The notes under the pieces: generated by a model | The model's database searches: none | The model's input: the letters and a program-made list of their open reading frames with translations, nothing else | What the model was told of the DNA's origin: nothing | Program-made: the position numbers and the translations under genes | Assembly: GCA_003956705.1 (NCBI GenBank) | Contig: QZCP01000055.1 | Coordinates: 1 to 64,000 of the forward strand | Length of the DNA: 64,000 nucleotides | Direction of reading: 5' to 3' | Origin: Brevipalpus yothersi | Taxonomy: Eukaryota > Arthropoda > Arachnida > Trombidiformes > Tenuipalpidae | Shown here: in pieces, positions 33,769 to 47,700 of the stretch | How positions within the stretch are numbered: the stretch's first letter is position 1 | Layout of the letters: every line of letters starts with the position of its first letter

Positions 33769-35221
33769 AAGAAAATATTTTGGTCTTTCACTAGGCTTGA
33801 TACGACCTTTTTTTTCTCTTCATCATCGAAGCAAGTAAAGCATTTAATTGAAATTGAGTTACTTAATCATCACAAGAGGAAGCCAAGAATCTCATCTTTC
33901 CCAACTCCCTATTAGGGAGATTCAATTTTACTCAAATCGCCAAATCTAAAAATAATCGTTGCCACTTTTTGCTCGCTCATCTTGAAAGTTAAATGATCCG
34001 AATTAGTATTGTATAATTGCTTCAAATTCATCGCTTATCTCGCTATTTTGATCTTCTGCTCAGCTTATCTATTAATCTTCAGAACCCCTTTTTTGTTCAT
34101 TTTACTTATTTCGCTTCAAAAGAGAGCATCGATTCAGAAAACCTGTTCAATACATTTTTCTAAAAGCTCCTGTTTCAGGACCACCAACCAATATTATTTC
34201 CACATGAATTCTGTGTAACATTCCCAGCGAATTTCAATCTCTCGGTTTCATCTTCTCTCGAAATAGTTTCCATCATGAATGATGATCGATTTCCACTCTC
34301 CTCTTGCCTCAGGAGCCTACAATCAGGTCACTCTGATATACGTTGTTGAACGAAAGGTTCCCAATTGAGACCAAAATATCGAGCACCTTAAGGTCTGATG
34401 AGAATGTTGAACCACAATATCTCTGGTTAGAACAATTTCTCTCTTGTCGATCCTAAGTACGACAAGAACAATTCTACTTGTAAATGGTTCACATGGTTCA
34501 AAAAGTGGTAGGATTTTGGAGGAGGACACAACTTAATTGATTCATTCTTACAAATCACGCGATGGAATGAAGAATCGAAACTCCAACGATGATGAGAGAA
34601 TCTGATAATTGAGTGACTGGAATTGATTGAAATACTCAAAAAATGTCCAAAGCCCACGCGCAACTTTGTCAGTTACTCGAATCGAGAGATATACATAAGC
34701 AATGAAACATTCCTTTGGATACCAAATTTTTTCTGAAGTTATCCACAAGAACACCCATACAAAAATTTAATCCTTGGCTCCATGGTCGGCTGATTATTCC
34801 ATTCAAGATGTTTTGTAAAATGTCATTCCGTATACATTACTAGTTTTATCATCCATCCCTCTTCAATTCAATGGAGTGACTGGATAGTGGCTGTGAGTAT
34901 CTTGTCAGTGTAACTCTCGGAGATGATATCAAAACATACTTTTCAACTTGGAAGTTTCAATTTACTATAAAATATATATCAGATAAAAATATCATATTTA
35001 CATGTGATCGGGTGGAGATTAAAATTGAATGAGTATTTGTCATTCAAAATTGATCCTAGAGATCATTGAAATCTACAAGATCATGAATCTGAATGAAAGA
35101 TGAAAAGAATGTAGAGTAATTTAAGAAGTGATTCGGGTAAGAATGGGCTGATCACATATGTTTTTGGATAGTTGACAAGAAAATTAAGCTTGGAAGGCAC
35201 TTGGATCTATCATGGATCATG
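33769..35221. other. Intergenic, no gene recognised
   Basis: 1.45 kb between the convergent LIM-only and tetraspanin genes; only short non-coding-like frames. Confidence 0.5.
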
Positions 35222-36772
35222 TCATCGACTTTGCTGAGCCATTATTTGACCTTGCAGGGAGCGAGCCAGAAACATTGCTAAAAGCTGGACAGAAAAAAAA
35301 CCAGAAAAAAACAAGGCTGAATATGAATAGAGAGATTGTGGGAGTCAAGATTTCACGGTGGGAGCGCGGAAACAAAGCTGAAAATCCGATGACCTTCCGA
35401 GTTTCCGGAAGTTATAATATGAGGGTCGATATTGTCTCCTGGTCAGGACTCATCGGGAGAGAGATCTGGAATCATTTGTTGGCAAGAAATTGTTAGAAAC
35501 AAGACTTACCTGAACAACTGCACACACCAAACAAACTCCGGCTACCAGATTCATATTACGCTCAAAAAGCTCTGTGACAGCAGCAATACAACCTCGAGTG
35601 AATATGAACTTGTTGACTTGCACTACCGATGAAATATTTTGAACACTGTATCCACACATACTGTTGATCAAGCCACTCTGTGAACATTGATAATGAATGT
35701 GTTATAAAAGTTTGAATAGGACAAAAGATGACAGTACTCACATCAAGACTCATTGGATTCCTGCAACAACTGAAAGGTACTGCACAACGTTCTGGACTCG
35801 GATTGGAATCACTGCAATTGAAATAAATATTCCTAGACCAGTCTTTGTATCCTTGATCAGATATTCCACAGCATTTGAAAGTTGTTTGAACAACATCAAT
35901 CAAATTTTGTAAATTGGTATCATCTCTATATTTCATGATTGGATCTTTGGATAGAATGTCCTTCAGGAAATATGAGACATTATTGGGGAAAATGAATGCA
36001 ACCGTTGATATCACTATTTCACCAATGAATAATAGTAGTAGCATAAGAGAGTACTGGAAAATAAAACGATGAGAATCATTAATGTTAATTGATTTGAAGG
36101 CTGATTCATTTATCTGATGATGCAATTATATCGAACAAATTATTATGATGGGATCATCATTTTCGCTATGATAGGTAATAGTGAAAAGTTTTCGTGACTA
36201 CACTTACCAATTTGAGAAAGCATAAATTTTCCCTGAGAGCACCGAGACATCCAGCAAAGCTCATCCAGAAAACAATCATTCCAAGTATGATGAGGGCGAG
36301 AGAAATGTGTACAAAAAAATCAGCGATATTCTGGAATTTTTTGAGATCAGTTTCAGGATACTCTTCGAGAAATGACCAGGCTCCTAGTCCCATCAAGCAT
36401 CCTCCAATAAGCTGATAGAGCAATGAGAAAGCATGAATAAAGTGAACAATTACAAAGAGGAAGACAAATGAAACAGGAAGACTTTAATAAATGGCCAAAC
36501 AAAGCAATCATAAGCTACACAAATCGAGCTACAGCTGTAGAGGCTTTAAACGAGGAAACTTTTCTTCTCTCTTCACAATCACAATCGCCACCCAATCAAG
36601 CCACTTTCCATTCCAATAGAGGATCATCACTTACCCAAAAGACTAAATTGAAGAAGAACAATGAATATTTAACACATGGACTGATGAATGTGTAATCTTC
36701 ATGAGGCCTGATGTAAAGGCGAGGCCTTGAATGATGGTGATGAACTCTACCCCTTCTGGTATTAGCACACAT
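35222..36772 (-). CDS. TSPAN33: Tetraspanin, TSPAN33-like (TspanC8 group)
   Basis: Five exons, all in phase 0: 36772-36635, 36411-36208, 36053-35742, 35677-35510, 35284-35222; 294 residues. TM1 is CVKYSLFFFNLVFW, TM2 ends with GCLGALREN. The large loop has CCG, YKDWSRNIYFNC, PERCAVPFSCC, MCG and RGC, eight cysteines in all, as in the TspanC8 subgroup. YRDDTNLQNLID and the SxxPSxERC block match TSPAN33 as I know it. TM4 is NMNLVAGVCLVCAVVQ running into the last short exon. Known role of TspanC8 proteins: they escort the protease ADAM10 out of the ER and set its substrate choice, thereby affecting Notch signalling. Confidence 0.9.
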
Positions 36773-37331
36773 GAGAGAAAGAGATTAATGAACCAAACTT
36801 GACTATCCCAAGTCAAGTAAGGATATATTCCAATCAGATACACTACACACACACACTATCCAATGGTCACTGGTACATGGAAATGTTTTCGAAGCAACCT
36901 TACAATCGATCAATTTTCATCATTTCCAACATTTCATGATGAATTCTTCATCTGATGTAAAGTCTTGATCAGAAAAAAGCTTTTTTTTCTCTCTCTCACA
37001 ATAGTAACTTTAAAGCGCACCAGATGGCAGGATAAAAGTTGAATAATTAAAAAAAAGCGCGGCAAAACTTCCCTCTCTTGAAGCCTGTTGTCTTGTGTTG
37101 GTGAGTTTAATTTGAAAGAGGTTTTTTAAATCTAATTTGATTTGATTTCTTTTTTCTCTTAATTACATCATCATTATCCTTATTTTCTGATTCGTTTATA
37201 TGTTCATTGTTTACTTGATTGAAAGGGTGCAAAGTTCAATGTGTTGGTGATAATAAACTATGAGTCCACTGATTGCTTTGATAGTGTATTACTTGATTGG
37301 AAGTTTTTAAAGTTGAATATTATTATCAATG
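36773..37331. promoter_or_regulatory. Divergent promoter region, TSPAN33-like / DTL
   Basis: 560 bp between the two start codons of divergently read genes. It holds CAGATGGCAG near 37021 (YY1-like core) and GCGGCAAA at 37059-37066, the reverse complement of TTTGCCGC, which fits the E2F consensus TTTSSCGC and lies about 265 nt before the DTL ATG. Function is inferred from these motifs only. Confidence 0.4.
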
Positions 37332-39089
37332 ATGAATATTGTGAATTATCTTGCTCGATGCTCAATTTCGGGTGTCAATAGAGCAACCGAAATTAGTCCT
37401 GATTTTAAGATTCAACAGTATAAGTGTTGTAAAGAATACGCTGTGGTTGAAGATGGTTATGTAAGTGTAATGTTGGCCCATTGATGGTCATCACGATTGA
37501 TATTCATGCAAATAATCATGTTCTATTATCTTTTACAGACTGAAGGCTACATACCATTACTTTCAGTTGCTCTCAACAAATCTGGTGTGTTAGCAATTGG
37601 ATCTGAACTTGGTGGTATTCATCTGACCAACAGTGAAGATCTCAGTTTTATTGGTAAATTCAAATTGCATAGGAATGCAATTTTTGATCTCAAATGGAGA
37701 CCAGGAGATGATGGTCATATCGCGACCGCTGCAGGGGATTGCTCTATCCGTTTGTTTGATGTGAAAAGAGGTAAGTGAGCTGATTTAAAGTCCTCATCTA
37801 CTAGTCTAATTTATGAGCTTCTCCAACTCGACTGTGAAATTTTATTGATCATTTCTCTCTTTCATCTCTCATCAGGAGAAGATATATTATCAATAAGAGC
37901 TCATGAAAGTACAGTTCGAGCAATTTCATTCTTGGATTCCAACACAATCGCTAGTGGTGCTAGGGATGGTGCTTTGAAAATATGGGATTTACGAGATTTA
38001 CAATCCAAGATGATGTCTGATGAACTAGAGTCTCCAGCGATAATCATTGATGGCCAAGAGAAAGTCAAAATTACTTATGCTCATTGTAGAGATCCAAAAA
38101 ATCACAAGAAAAGTAGAGTTCATGAATGTGGATGCAACCGGGTAACTGCTCTCATCTCTAATGGAGTCTACATTTACACCGGGGGCTCCAATGATGGAGC
38201 TATAAAAGTTTGGGACACGAGAAGGATGAAAAAAGGAATGCCATACAAGATAATTGATTATCCCAAGAGAACATCGAATAGTTCCAATTACCATGGTTAC
38301 TCAAATTTTGCCTTTTCCAATGGTATTCTTTACGCTTCATGCTCTGACGGATCAATTTATGGCTATTCAACATTGGAGTCCAAGTTTGTTTCCCAATTTA
38401 GAGGTCACAAATTCACAAACTATAGCAAAATTTCAGCCAATCATGAATATCTAGTCACTGGATCAGGCGATGAAAGTCGCTCTTATGAATCATCATCTCC
38501 AAGTCCAGTGGATGAGGAATCAATCAACTCAAGTGGCCTCCTGGACAAATCATATGCCTGTGTATGGTCATTAAATCCGAAGCGATTGCAAAATGATATG
38601 ATACAGCTACCGGTGTGCAGATTCCCAGATGAATATAACATTGAGTTAGCTGTGATTGATCAAAAAAGTAGTGATATTTTTACTGGCTGTGATTCTGGTC
38701 GGCTGCGAAAGTGGACTTTTCAAAAGAATGCTCTCCAAGAACGTGAAGGATACATCAAAAGTCCTGTGCCTTATCAAGCTCCTCCTATTCAAACAAAATC
38801 TGAACTCATTTCACCGACCACATCGACTTATGTCACACCATCTCAAAAACGGAGTAAGTCTGTAACACCTGCCGGTAGTAGCAGTAGTAAGCGAAAGAAG
38901 GCTAGCCCATTGACACCGATCACCAATTTCTTTGCCAAAGTTCCCCGAGACATTTTAACTCCTGACAAAGATGTCAGTCAAGATTCTGTAGAAGATATAA
39001 CTCCAAAAGAGATCTCTCTTGATGAATCATCTAGGGAACAAGTTACTGTGAATTCCAAAAATCAAGAAAATTTGATCACAACTTGCTGA
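37332..39089 (+). CDS. DTL: DTL/CDT2, substrate receptor of CRL4 ubiquitin ligase
   Basis: Three exons, 37332-37460, 37539-37770 and 37876-39089, give 524 residues. WD40 repeats fill about residues 45-400; two WDxR boxes (KIWDLRDL and KVWDTRRM) are the DDB1-binding type, and a further blade ends YACVWSLNP. The C-terminal third is Ser/Thr/Pro- and Lys-rich with a PIP-like LTPITNFF (no leading Gln). Known role: with CUL4-DDB1 it recognises PCNA-bound substrates (CDT1, p21/Dacapo, SET8) on chromatin in S phase and after damage, preventing re-replication. It is shorter than the human protein (about 730 residues), mostly in the tail. AATAAA at 39119 is a candidate polyadenylation signal. Confidence 0.88.
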
Positions 39090-39293
39090 AAAAGAAAATT
39101 GACCAATTCGTTTTACCAAATAAATGGTTTTTCAAACATTTTCATATTTCTTAAACAGACTCTTTTATCCTTCATCCAACTTTTCCAATTCTATCAAGCA
39201 TTGGGATAACCCAGTAATCACAAATCATCTCAGGCCACTGATAGCTCCCATAACATTTCTCTTGCAACAAAATTGAAAAAAAGCAAAATTTCC

Positions 39294-39375
39294 CGTGGAC
39301 GATGGGATTCGAACCCACGCGGGCAGAGCCCATTGGATTAGCAGTCCAACGCCTTAACCACTCGGCCACGTCCAC
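39294..39375 (-). tRNA. tRNA-Ser (anticodon GCU)
   Basis: 82-nt sequence with a 7-bp acceptor stem (GTGGACG/CGTCCAC) and discriminator G, D-arm TGGCCGAGTGG, anticodon arm GGACTGCTAATCC with GCT at 39342-39340, a long variable arm GGGCTCTGCCC typical of tRNA-Ser, and T-arm GGGTTCGAATCCC (B box). No intron. Decodes AGC/AGU codons. Confidence 0.96.
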
Positions 39376-39814
39376 GCTGATCTTCTTCGCCGCCAGTCAA
39401 CTAGACAATTGCTGCCGGCCACACAATCATCAATTTAGGTAATGCAAGTTATCTACCCTATTTGGGATTATTTTTGGCCAAAAAATAATTATCATTAGAC
39501 CATCATTTTGCAATCTTGCATCTAGGAATGCATGCTGAGAAAATTTCAACTGCAGCTCTGTGTGCTTGAACAACTAGTTGAGCTCTGCATTTAGCATTCG
39601 TTGAATGAACATGCTCATCATTGGAAAGTGAAAACATTACAGCATGCTTTGTTGTGCTTTGGTTGAATCTTCATAACGTGTAAATGTAAACCTTATCAGT
39701 TGAGATGGTTTGATTGTATTTTGAATTATTGTTTGTGTTTATTTGTGATGAATTGATTGCTCTGCTGTTATCTTCTCTGTTTCGTGACCATTCAAATCAG
39801 AGTTGGGAGTCAAA

Positions 39815-41001
39815 ATGTTGACCTCTCGAATTTTGAGTTCATTTCGACATTGCAGCATTTCATTCAATCGTCCTCTCAGCTTCATCAAACCAGTGTATCC
39901 AATTCTATCCGTAGATGATCCTTTTCTCATCCAATCTCGTGGAGCCAAGAGAAGGGGTACTAGAATCAAGAGGAATTTGGAAAATCTCAAAAGAGCCCAG
40001 CAGCGTAAAAAAGAGCCGAAAAAACGGAAAACTTTCCTTGTTATCGATCGTGGTGTTGCCCGATTAATGATTCAAAGATTTGATGATTCAGAAAAGCCTG
40101 TTCCTCCCAAAGATGATGTGTATTATGCAGAAAATTTCCGGAAACCTGCCCATAGTCTAGAGGAAATTTTGGAGATGCACCGAGAAACTCATCATGCGAC
40201 CATGTTCGATGATCTCAATGCTTTTGTAACGGTTCAAGTTGAATGTAATATGAAAACCAAAAAGAAGACCAAATTCATGGAACCTTTTTCATCTACCTTA
40301 ACTTTACCTCATCCATTTGAGATGGAGCGTAAAACCCGTATCCTGGCGATCGCCAAGGATTTAGATCAACAAGAGGCTGCCAAAGCTGCTGGTGCGGTGA
40401 TTGTTGGCGGACAGGAATTGATTAAAAATATCAAAAGTGGTCTCGTTTCAAACGTGGAGTTTGATCATCTAGTTTGTCATAGTGATATGTTGATACCATT
40501 AACAGATGTCCGCGGTCTTCTTGATGATAAATTTCCCAACAAATTGAAAGGAAATTTTGGTCCCGACATTGTACAGTTGACCAGGAAATTTATCGAGGGT
40601 TATGATTATAAATGTAAAAAAAACGACACAGAAAATGATTTTGGTCTCATCGAACTTCCAATTGGAAGACTTTCCATGAGTTCAGAGGAGATCAAAGATA
40701 ATATATTGAATCTTTTAACAGATGCCGAGAGATATAGGATACCAGAATCGCCAGGTAAGCTGGTATAATGATGAAAATTGCGTTCAGTCTTCCATACTTT
40801 CCTCTCTCTTCTACAGGTCAGTTCATCGAACGAGTCTGGATTTTATCACCTCCATCCAATGAACGTTTTTTGCTCAAATTTTGGGAACTTTCTGATGACT
40901 ATGAAGATCTTCACCCAATCGAGGAGTCGGAAGATGAAGTTCGAATAGTTTCCAGCCTTACCGAGCAACAAAGTGCATCTGCATCTAAATCAATGAGCTG
41001 A
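39815..41001 (+). CDS. MRPL1: Mitochondrial ribosomal protein L1 (uL1m)
   Basis: Two exons, 39815-40754 and 40817-41001, joined in phase 1, give 374 residues, close to usual animal mL1 length. The first ATG of the frame at 39815 opens a basic N-terminus (LTSRILSSFRHCSISFNR) suited to mitochondrial import, followed by a Lys/Arg-rich block. The L1 domain follows: LTLPHPF, AKAAGAVIVGGQELIKNIKSG and FDHLVCHSDMLIPL, with GLLDDKFPNKLKGNFGPDI. Known role: large-subunit protein of the L1 stalk, which helps release deacylated tRNA from the mitoribosome. The acidic C-terminal tail comes from exon 2. Confidence 0.85.
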
Positions 41002-41759
41002 ATTACCCTAATTGATATTTGCAAAAAATTAGCTAAGAGTAATTAAGGAATAAAAGATTCTATCCCGTGGTTGAATGGTTAATCATTCATGAGCCCGCAC
41101 TAATATTGCAATAATTATTCTCAGAATGTAAGAGTGTAGAGAAAAAATTTTGACAAAATTACAGAGTAATGTTTTTTATTGGGCGAGCAGCCTGATTCCG
41201 CTTCAACAAATAATTGGTGCAAGTATATTGCAGCAAATACTCAAATACCAATGATTGCAAAATCATTAATTATACTACCGTGTATGATATAACGCAATGA
41301 GTTTTAATCGTTTTCGACGTTCTCGAATCTTCCATGTGTTTTCAACACTTGGACAATTTGAACCGACAATCCAGCCTTCATTTGTCCTGCTTTGGTAGGA
41401 TGAAGGCATGTGAAAGCAGTGACGACGGTTAGGTGTAGGTGAATCAGTGATGGTAGAAAGAATAACTCCTAAGAGCCATTATCGATTAGAGCCAACTGCT
41501 GATCCATCAGAGATTATCCGAAAGTTCGTAAATGGTCTTTTAAAAACCAGAGCAAGAATATTAATGTTCGAAGAGAGAGAGAGAGTCCAAACTTTTAAAC
41601 CTTTTAAACTGTTTGAGCTTGTAAGAAAATTAATTCGTATCAAAGAGGAATCGAAATAGACCAGGCATTTGAATCAATTCTAGAAAGCCATGTCGTATCT
41701 TTCAATTCTAAGCACCGGAACCAACAGATATGAATGGTGTTTCAAGCAAAAACCTTCAA
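41002..41759. other. Intergenic, no gene recognised
   Basis: Between convergent MRPL1 and MASK; probably 3' UTRs. No supported frame. Confidence 0.5.
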
Positions 41760-44700
41760 CTATATATTTGAAGAAAAGTAATGATAGTTTACATTGTAAT
41801 CAGAGTGATCATTTGGAGCGGTTGTTGATTCGTGCAAATTCATATATTCGCGATTCAACAAAGGATTGTGGTTGGTGGCATTAGGTAAAAGATCATTGGA
41901 GGGATTACTAGTGGATACTGATGAAGTTGATATCGAAGACGGTGTACTGTTCGAAAGAAGCCAATCAGCACTCTCAGAGGACATCTTTGAATTGAATGGC
42001 CATAAGTTTGTTCCTGGTGGAGCATCCACACCCAACATCGCAGATGATGAGCTAACAGGAACGAATACAGGGTTCTTCTTCTGAGCACGTTCAGTTCCTA
42101 TAGGACGAAGTGGCCTCCTTTCTTCCAGATCGCTCATCTCATTCTCCTTGATCGCATTTGTTTGACTTTGAGGCGCGCCCATAGATGAATTAGTCTGAAT
42201 AGTTTCTAGGGAATTCATTCTGTAAGGCTGTTGACCTTGCAAATGAGCTGGTTGTGGATGACTCGGGTTGCTTGGTTGTTGCGGTTGCTGTTGTTGTTGC
42301 CTCAAGTTCATAGCTGCTTGCATTGGATGTAATTGACTTTGACTGTAATGATGAAAAAGATTCGACTTAGACGATATAATTTCTTTTCCATCTTATAACT
42401 TCAGAATGCTCACCTTAAATTAGATCCCACCATTCCGTATTGAGGAATATTAGTCGGTACATTCTGATGCATAGTGCTACTATTCACACTCAAAGCTGTC
42501 TGCAATAGTCTTAGTGTCTCGGCCGATGTTGGACTGTATTCACCGGATGACATTGCTACCGGATTCGAGGTAGATGGATGTCCTGTAAAATTAGTTGTGA
42601 TCAGAGAGAAAGATTCAAAATTCATAATCTTTCCACCTACCTCGAAAAACAGTCGGTCTAGAGGCAACTTGAGGATGAGCCTGTGTTGCTGGTGTCACAG
42701 GGGGTTGAACTTTGAAAGGTTGATTAGGTATTGGATAGGAGGCCATCGGAGGTCCTGGAGGAGGTGGATAAGGAGTAGGGATAACTTTGCCTGGAATCTG
42801 ACCCAAAGTTTGAAGAGAAGCTAGGTTTTGGAGATTTGTTGATTGGTTGAACAGTTGGATAAAGGAGAGATAAGGGTTGTTGTGAGCATCCGAATTTTTC
42901 TTGAGATGAGAGGAAACATCGACTGGTCCTTGCATTTGTAATGTAGGATCCATACCTGTAGAATGTAAGAAGAATCATTGAAAAATGGAATTTCGATTGG
43001 CCATAGATGTGAGCGGTATAAAGCAGTTAACTAGATTTCTTTTGGTATCATAATTGAAAAAATCAGCACAGCATCAAATGCGAACTACAATATATTGATT
43101 AACTTACGATGGTTGTGCTGTTGCTGCGGACTCAACATCTGAACTCCTTGAACTGTTTTAAAAAAATAAAACCTTGAGGTCAGCTCATTTATGATGATGA
43201 AAATTAGGAAATTCACTAGAATCTAAACGCTATTAGCTTCAAACTGTGAGGCTTGACAAATTATTTTTTCGAGTGATAAGTTTCATAAGAATGAAAGTGA
43301 TGCAACTGAGGAAGGAGTGTATGGATAATCAATATAAGAAATTCAAAGCTTACCGTTACTCAGAAGATCTGGATAAGGCATAGGTCTGGTCAATCCAGGC
43401 TGTTGAGGAATACTTCTCATACTGGAATTTCCAGGCACCGGTTGGTGAGAAGGACTATGCAGATACGAGCCACTTCTGACTGAGAAATCAGGAGCGTTCG
43501 GATTTAAATTACTTTGAACCCCAACATGCAAACTAGACATCGAATTCACCGGCTGACCAGCGGATACTTGACTTTCAGAGCCCGCCAATGATGATATCAC
43601 AGAGGTAGGATGGATAGATTCAACTGATGCAAGTGATCCATGCTGCTGGGCTGTTGTTGCGTATGGCCTAGAAACTCCTGAGCTTACGTTACCAGATGCC
43701 AGGCTAAAATTGGATGGCTTCAGGGATTGGCTAGAAACTGAAGAATATGCACTTGTGGTAATCAAGTGAGGATAACCAGTCGACACACTCGAGTTTTGGC
43801 TACTACTAAGACTACCTGACAAAAGTAGATCAGCATTGTTAGAAGATCCGATATGAGTCAGGTCAGAAACTGAGTAGGGAGCACTACTGGGAAGTTCTTT
43901 GACTGATGATCTGATCGGTGGTGGAGTAGTTGGAGCAGTGCTGGATGAAGATGATATTGGAGTTCGACTGGATGGAGATCCAACAGCAACCCCCATAGAT
44001 AATGGTGGTGTACAAGGTGCGCTTCGAGGACCGCTTCCAATTGGACCAAAGTTGGAAGTTGTGGAGGTTGTCGATGTTGTGCAAGCCATAGATACGTGCA
44101 AGTTTCCTCTGTATCCTGGCGCTTTGGACAAGTCGATATTCACATCCAGATCAGGATTCGGTGGAGAAGGTGCTGTGAGAGAAGAAGTCAAGGTTGAAGT
44201 GGACTGTTGAGCAGAAGCAACCGAAGTTATTCCTGCAGCAGCAACACTTGCAAAGTTAGGCTTTTGCGATTCCTTCGATTGGCCCCACACACTAGCTTGA
44301 GCAACTTTAGCGAAGAGATTGTTGAATGGAGTGTACTCTGGAGTTGTGCTGCTAGAAGTTGAGCCCACCTTGTTAGTAGCCATCGATATCACAGAAGGAT
44401 TGGATAACGATGCGGTGGACGGTGTCGCGATTTCTGGAGGCGAGGTAGAAGCAAAGGCTGGCTGTTTAAATTGCTCATTGGTAGGCTTTCCTTGCGATTG
44501 TGTTTGAGCAGTTGAAGTCGTCACTCTAGGAACTGAAGTGAAAGGCTGTGTCTGTGGCCTGACAGGTGGAGGAGCAAATGCCGGTGGAGCAACGTGTTTT
44601 GTTGACCCATCAGCCGTGATGAATTTGGTGTGAGGAGCATTATTCATCTGAGTGGTAGATTTGACAACGGTTTTGGCTTTCGTAGAAACAGCGGTAGTAT

Positions 44701-47700
44701 AGGAAACAGTAGTCTTTGTAGTCGAGGAAGAAGTTGACGATAGAGTAGTCTGGTTTGTGGACCCTTGAAGACGAGATGCAGAAAGGTTCTGAGATTTAGG
44801 TGAGCCCCAAACGCTGGTGCCTATGATTTGAGCAGAATTCACAATGTTCTGAGAGACACTGCTGGAGGGACCAGAAGAAGCCCCTCCAGAGTTGTTCGTA
44901 TACCCGAAAGGGGAAGTTGAATTCGATAGAGATGCCGTTGGCCTGATAGGAACGACACCAGTTGCCTTTGGTCCAAACGGTGCTGCCATGGTTATATTGG
45001 CAGAGTTCGCTGGGTTACTGAAAACAGCGCTGACAGAGGATGACTTAGAAACACCTGAATTGGTGTTTGAAGTGTTTGTAGGATTGGCTATTGATGAGCT
45101 GCGAGAAGAGGTGACAGGAATAGCGGCAGTGCTGAAACTTCTAATAGGACCTCCACGGTTGTAAGATTCTTCGTCATTCGAGCTACTGGTTCGACTGAGT
45201 CCAAGTTGAGCGACTATCTGGGAAAGATCTTTGTCTGGTTCGTTAACCAGACCACTGATCAGTTGTTGCGCATGACGAGTAGCATCAGCTGATCCTTTGA
45301 TGATGATTTGTCTATCTCCTTGACCCTTCTGCTTTTCCACTTCAATATGAGCCCCAGAAATTTCACGAACAGCATTGATGTTACATCCTCCTCGTCCGAT
45401 GACCCTACTGATCGCATTGGCAGGAACTGAGACTTTCTTAGAGCGACGAACAACTTCTTTCCAACCTTCCTCTCTCTTTTGACCCTTCATTAGTACAGGA
45501 TTTGCTAAGGATAGAGCCCCATTGATGGGCATGGATACACTAGAGAGAGAAGAGGATGTACTTTTGGTTGAAACAGATATATCAGGACTCCTTTGACTTG
45601 GAACTCTTTCATTGACATCTCTTGTGACATCAACAGATAGCTCACTCAGCCTAAATGAAAAGAATAATTAGAAAAGTCAAAAAATGGAAAAGAATTCAGC
45701 ATCAAGAGAAAGATGGAAATTAAAATGGTACATTCAACTTACACATTGTGATCTTGATTGCTTCGTTTATTTGATTCCGGGGAGCTTGAGAAAGATTTAT
45801 CCTGATTCTTTCGATGATCTTCATGTTTGTTCATCAGTTTGTTGGGATGCTGATTCTCACCTCTGGTGGCATTATCGCTTTCATTTTTGGATTTGGATCT
45901 CAATGGACTTACTTCGTTGTTGACTTGCAAGGATTGTTTGCGTTCTTTACTAGCTTCTTCGCGCTTTTTGTCCCTTTTCTCAATCCTTTCGATATTGATG
46001 TGCGAATTCTCTTTTTGAGTATTGTTTTTCTTATTACGCTCCGTGACTTTTCTCTTGCTTGGAGTTTGTGAAGAAACTTGAGGATCATTTTTTGCCGTTG
46101 ATTGTTGAACAATCTCAGCTTCTTTTCTCAACTCTTTGGGGGGACTTTGAATGACATGGTTGGGCTTAGAGGTGGGAGGAATCGGTTCCACAGCCTCCTC
46201 ATCGTCTTCATCATCAGATTCCTCGGACGAATCACTCTCTGACTCTTGCTCTTCGAGTTTGATCATTTCATTGCCTTTCTTACTAGATTTTTGTTTGTTG
46301 CTGGGTTGCTTTTCATTAACATCGACAACTGCCTTGAGTGCTTTTTCTTTTTCTTGCTTTTCCTTTTTCTTTTGACGTTTTTTCTCTCTTCTTCGAGCAG
46401 CCGCCTGTTTTCTGGTTTCTTCACGATACCTTTCCATATCTATTTCTTCCAACAAAATTGTAGCATTTTTATTAGCCTCAGCAGCTTGTTTCTCTTTGGC
46501 GGCACGAATATGCTCCATACATTGATGACACTTTTTGAGAAGCTCTTTGTCAGTAATGGTGGCAATATAACGAGTCATCTCTTGATCACTGGGAAATTGC
46601 GTCACATGTTTAACCATCCACTTGACAACCTTTACATGGCCCTTTCTGAACGCAGCCATTAGACAGGAAACTTTTCGATTATCCTGGCTATCGATATCGG
46701 CTTTGGCATTTACCAAAAGCTGTACAACATCTAAATGTCCTCCATTGCATGCTAACCATAGGGGAGAGCTTCCCTTCTTATTTTTCACATCTACTTGCGC
46801 TCCTCTCTGAAGTAACAGCTCAACGAATCTGAAATGACCCTTATCAGCTGCTATGGTCAAGGCAGTATCTCGAGACGATGGAACAGGGGGTGCATTGACA
46901 TCAGCACTTTTATCAAGTAAAACACGACCCACATCAACATATCCACCCGAGGCAGCTTCCATCAAGGGAGTAAGGCCAGTTTTCGCACGATGCTCAACAT
47001 TTGCTTTGCGATCTAAAAGCAAGCTAACCACTTCACATCTTCCTTGAAAACAGGCTAACGTGAGTGCGGTGTTCCGATTTGTTTCGATTTGAGCATTGAT
47101 ATCACTTCCCATATCGAGCAAAAGTTTAACAGTTGCAGCATGACCATTCATAGCTGCTAGCATAAGAGGCGATATTCCAAGCTTGGATCCAGTTCTAGAA
47201 TTTATCTCAGCGCCATGACTCAATAACAATTTGATAATGTTAACATAGCCCCCAGATGCAGCCAAACTCAACGGTGTATAGTCGGAAACATTTCTATGCT
47301 CTTTGTTGGCACCTTTCTCTAGAAGCAACTCAACAACTTCATATCTACCAGAAGAGCATGCTAATGAAAGTGCAGTATCTTTAGTTCGTTCAGATTGAGC
47401 TTCAATATCGGCATTATGATTCATCAGGATCTTACAGACTTCAACTTTACCACTAGAGGCTGCTAGCATTAAAGGGGTGAAACCTTTCTTATCCCGATGT
47501 TCAATTTGGGCACCACGACTGATCAGTAATTCTACAAGTTCTTCATGGCCACCAGCACACGCTAATGTTAGTGCTGTATCATGATTACTATCAGTCTGAG
47601 AATCCAAATCAATAGGTGGATACCATGGTGGTGGAGAAGATGTTGAGCCAATTTTATCAGAGTGCACAGGCACTGAGGATGGTGGTTGGACTTGAGAACT

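Noticed and set aside
39172..39375. 67-residue minus-strand ORF (DVAEWLRRWTANPMG...)
   Set aside because: It is a translation of the tRNA-Ser gene.
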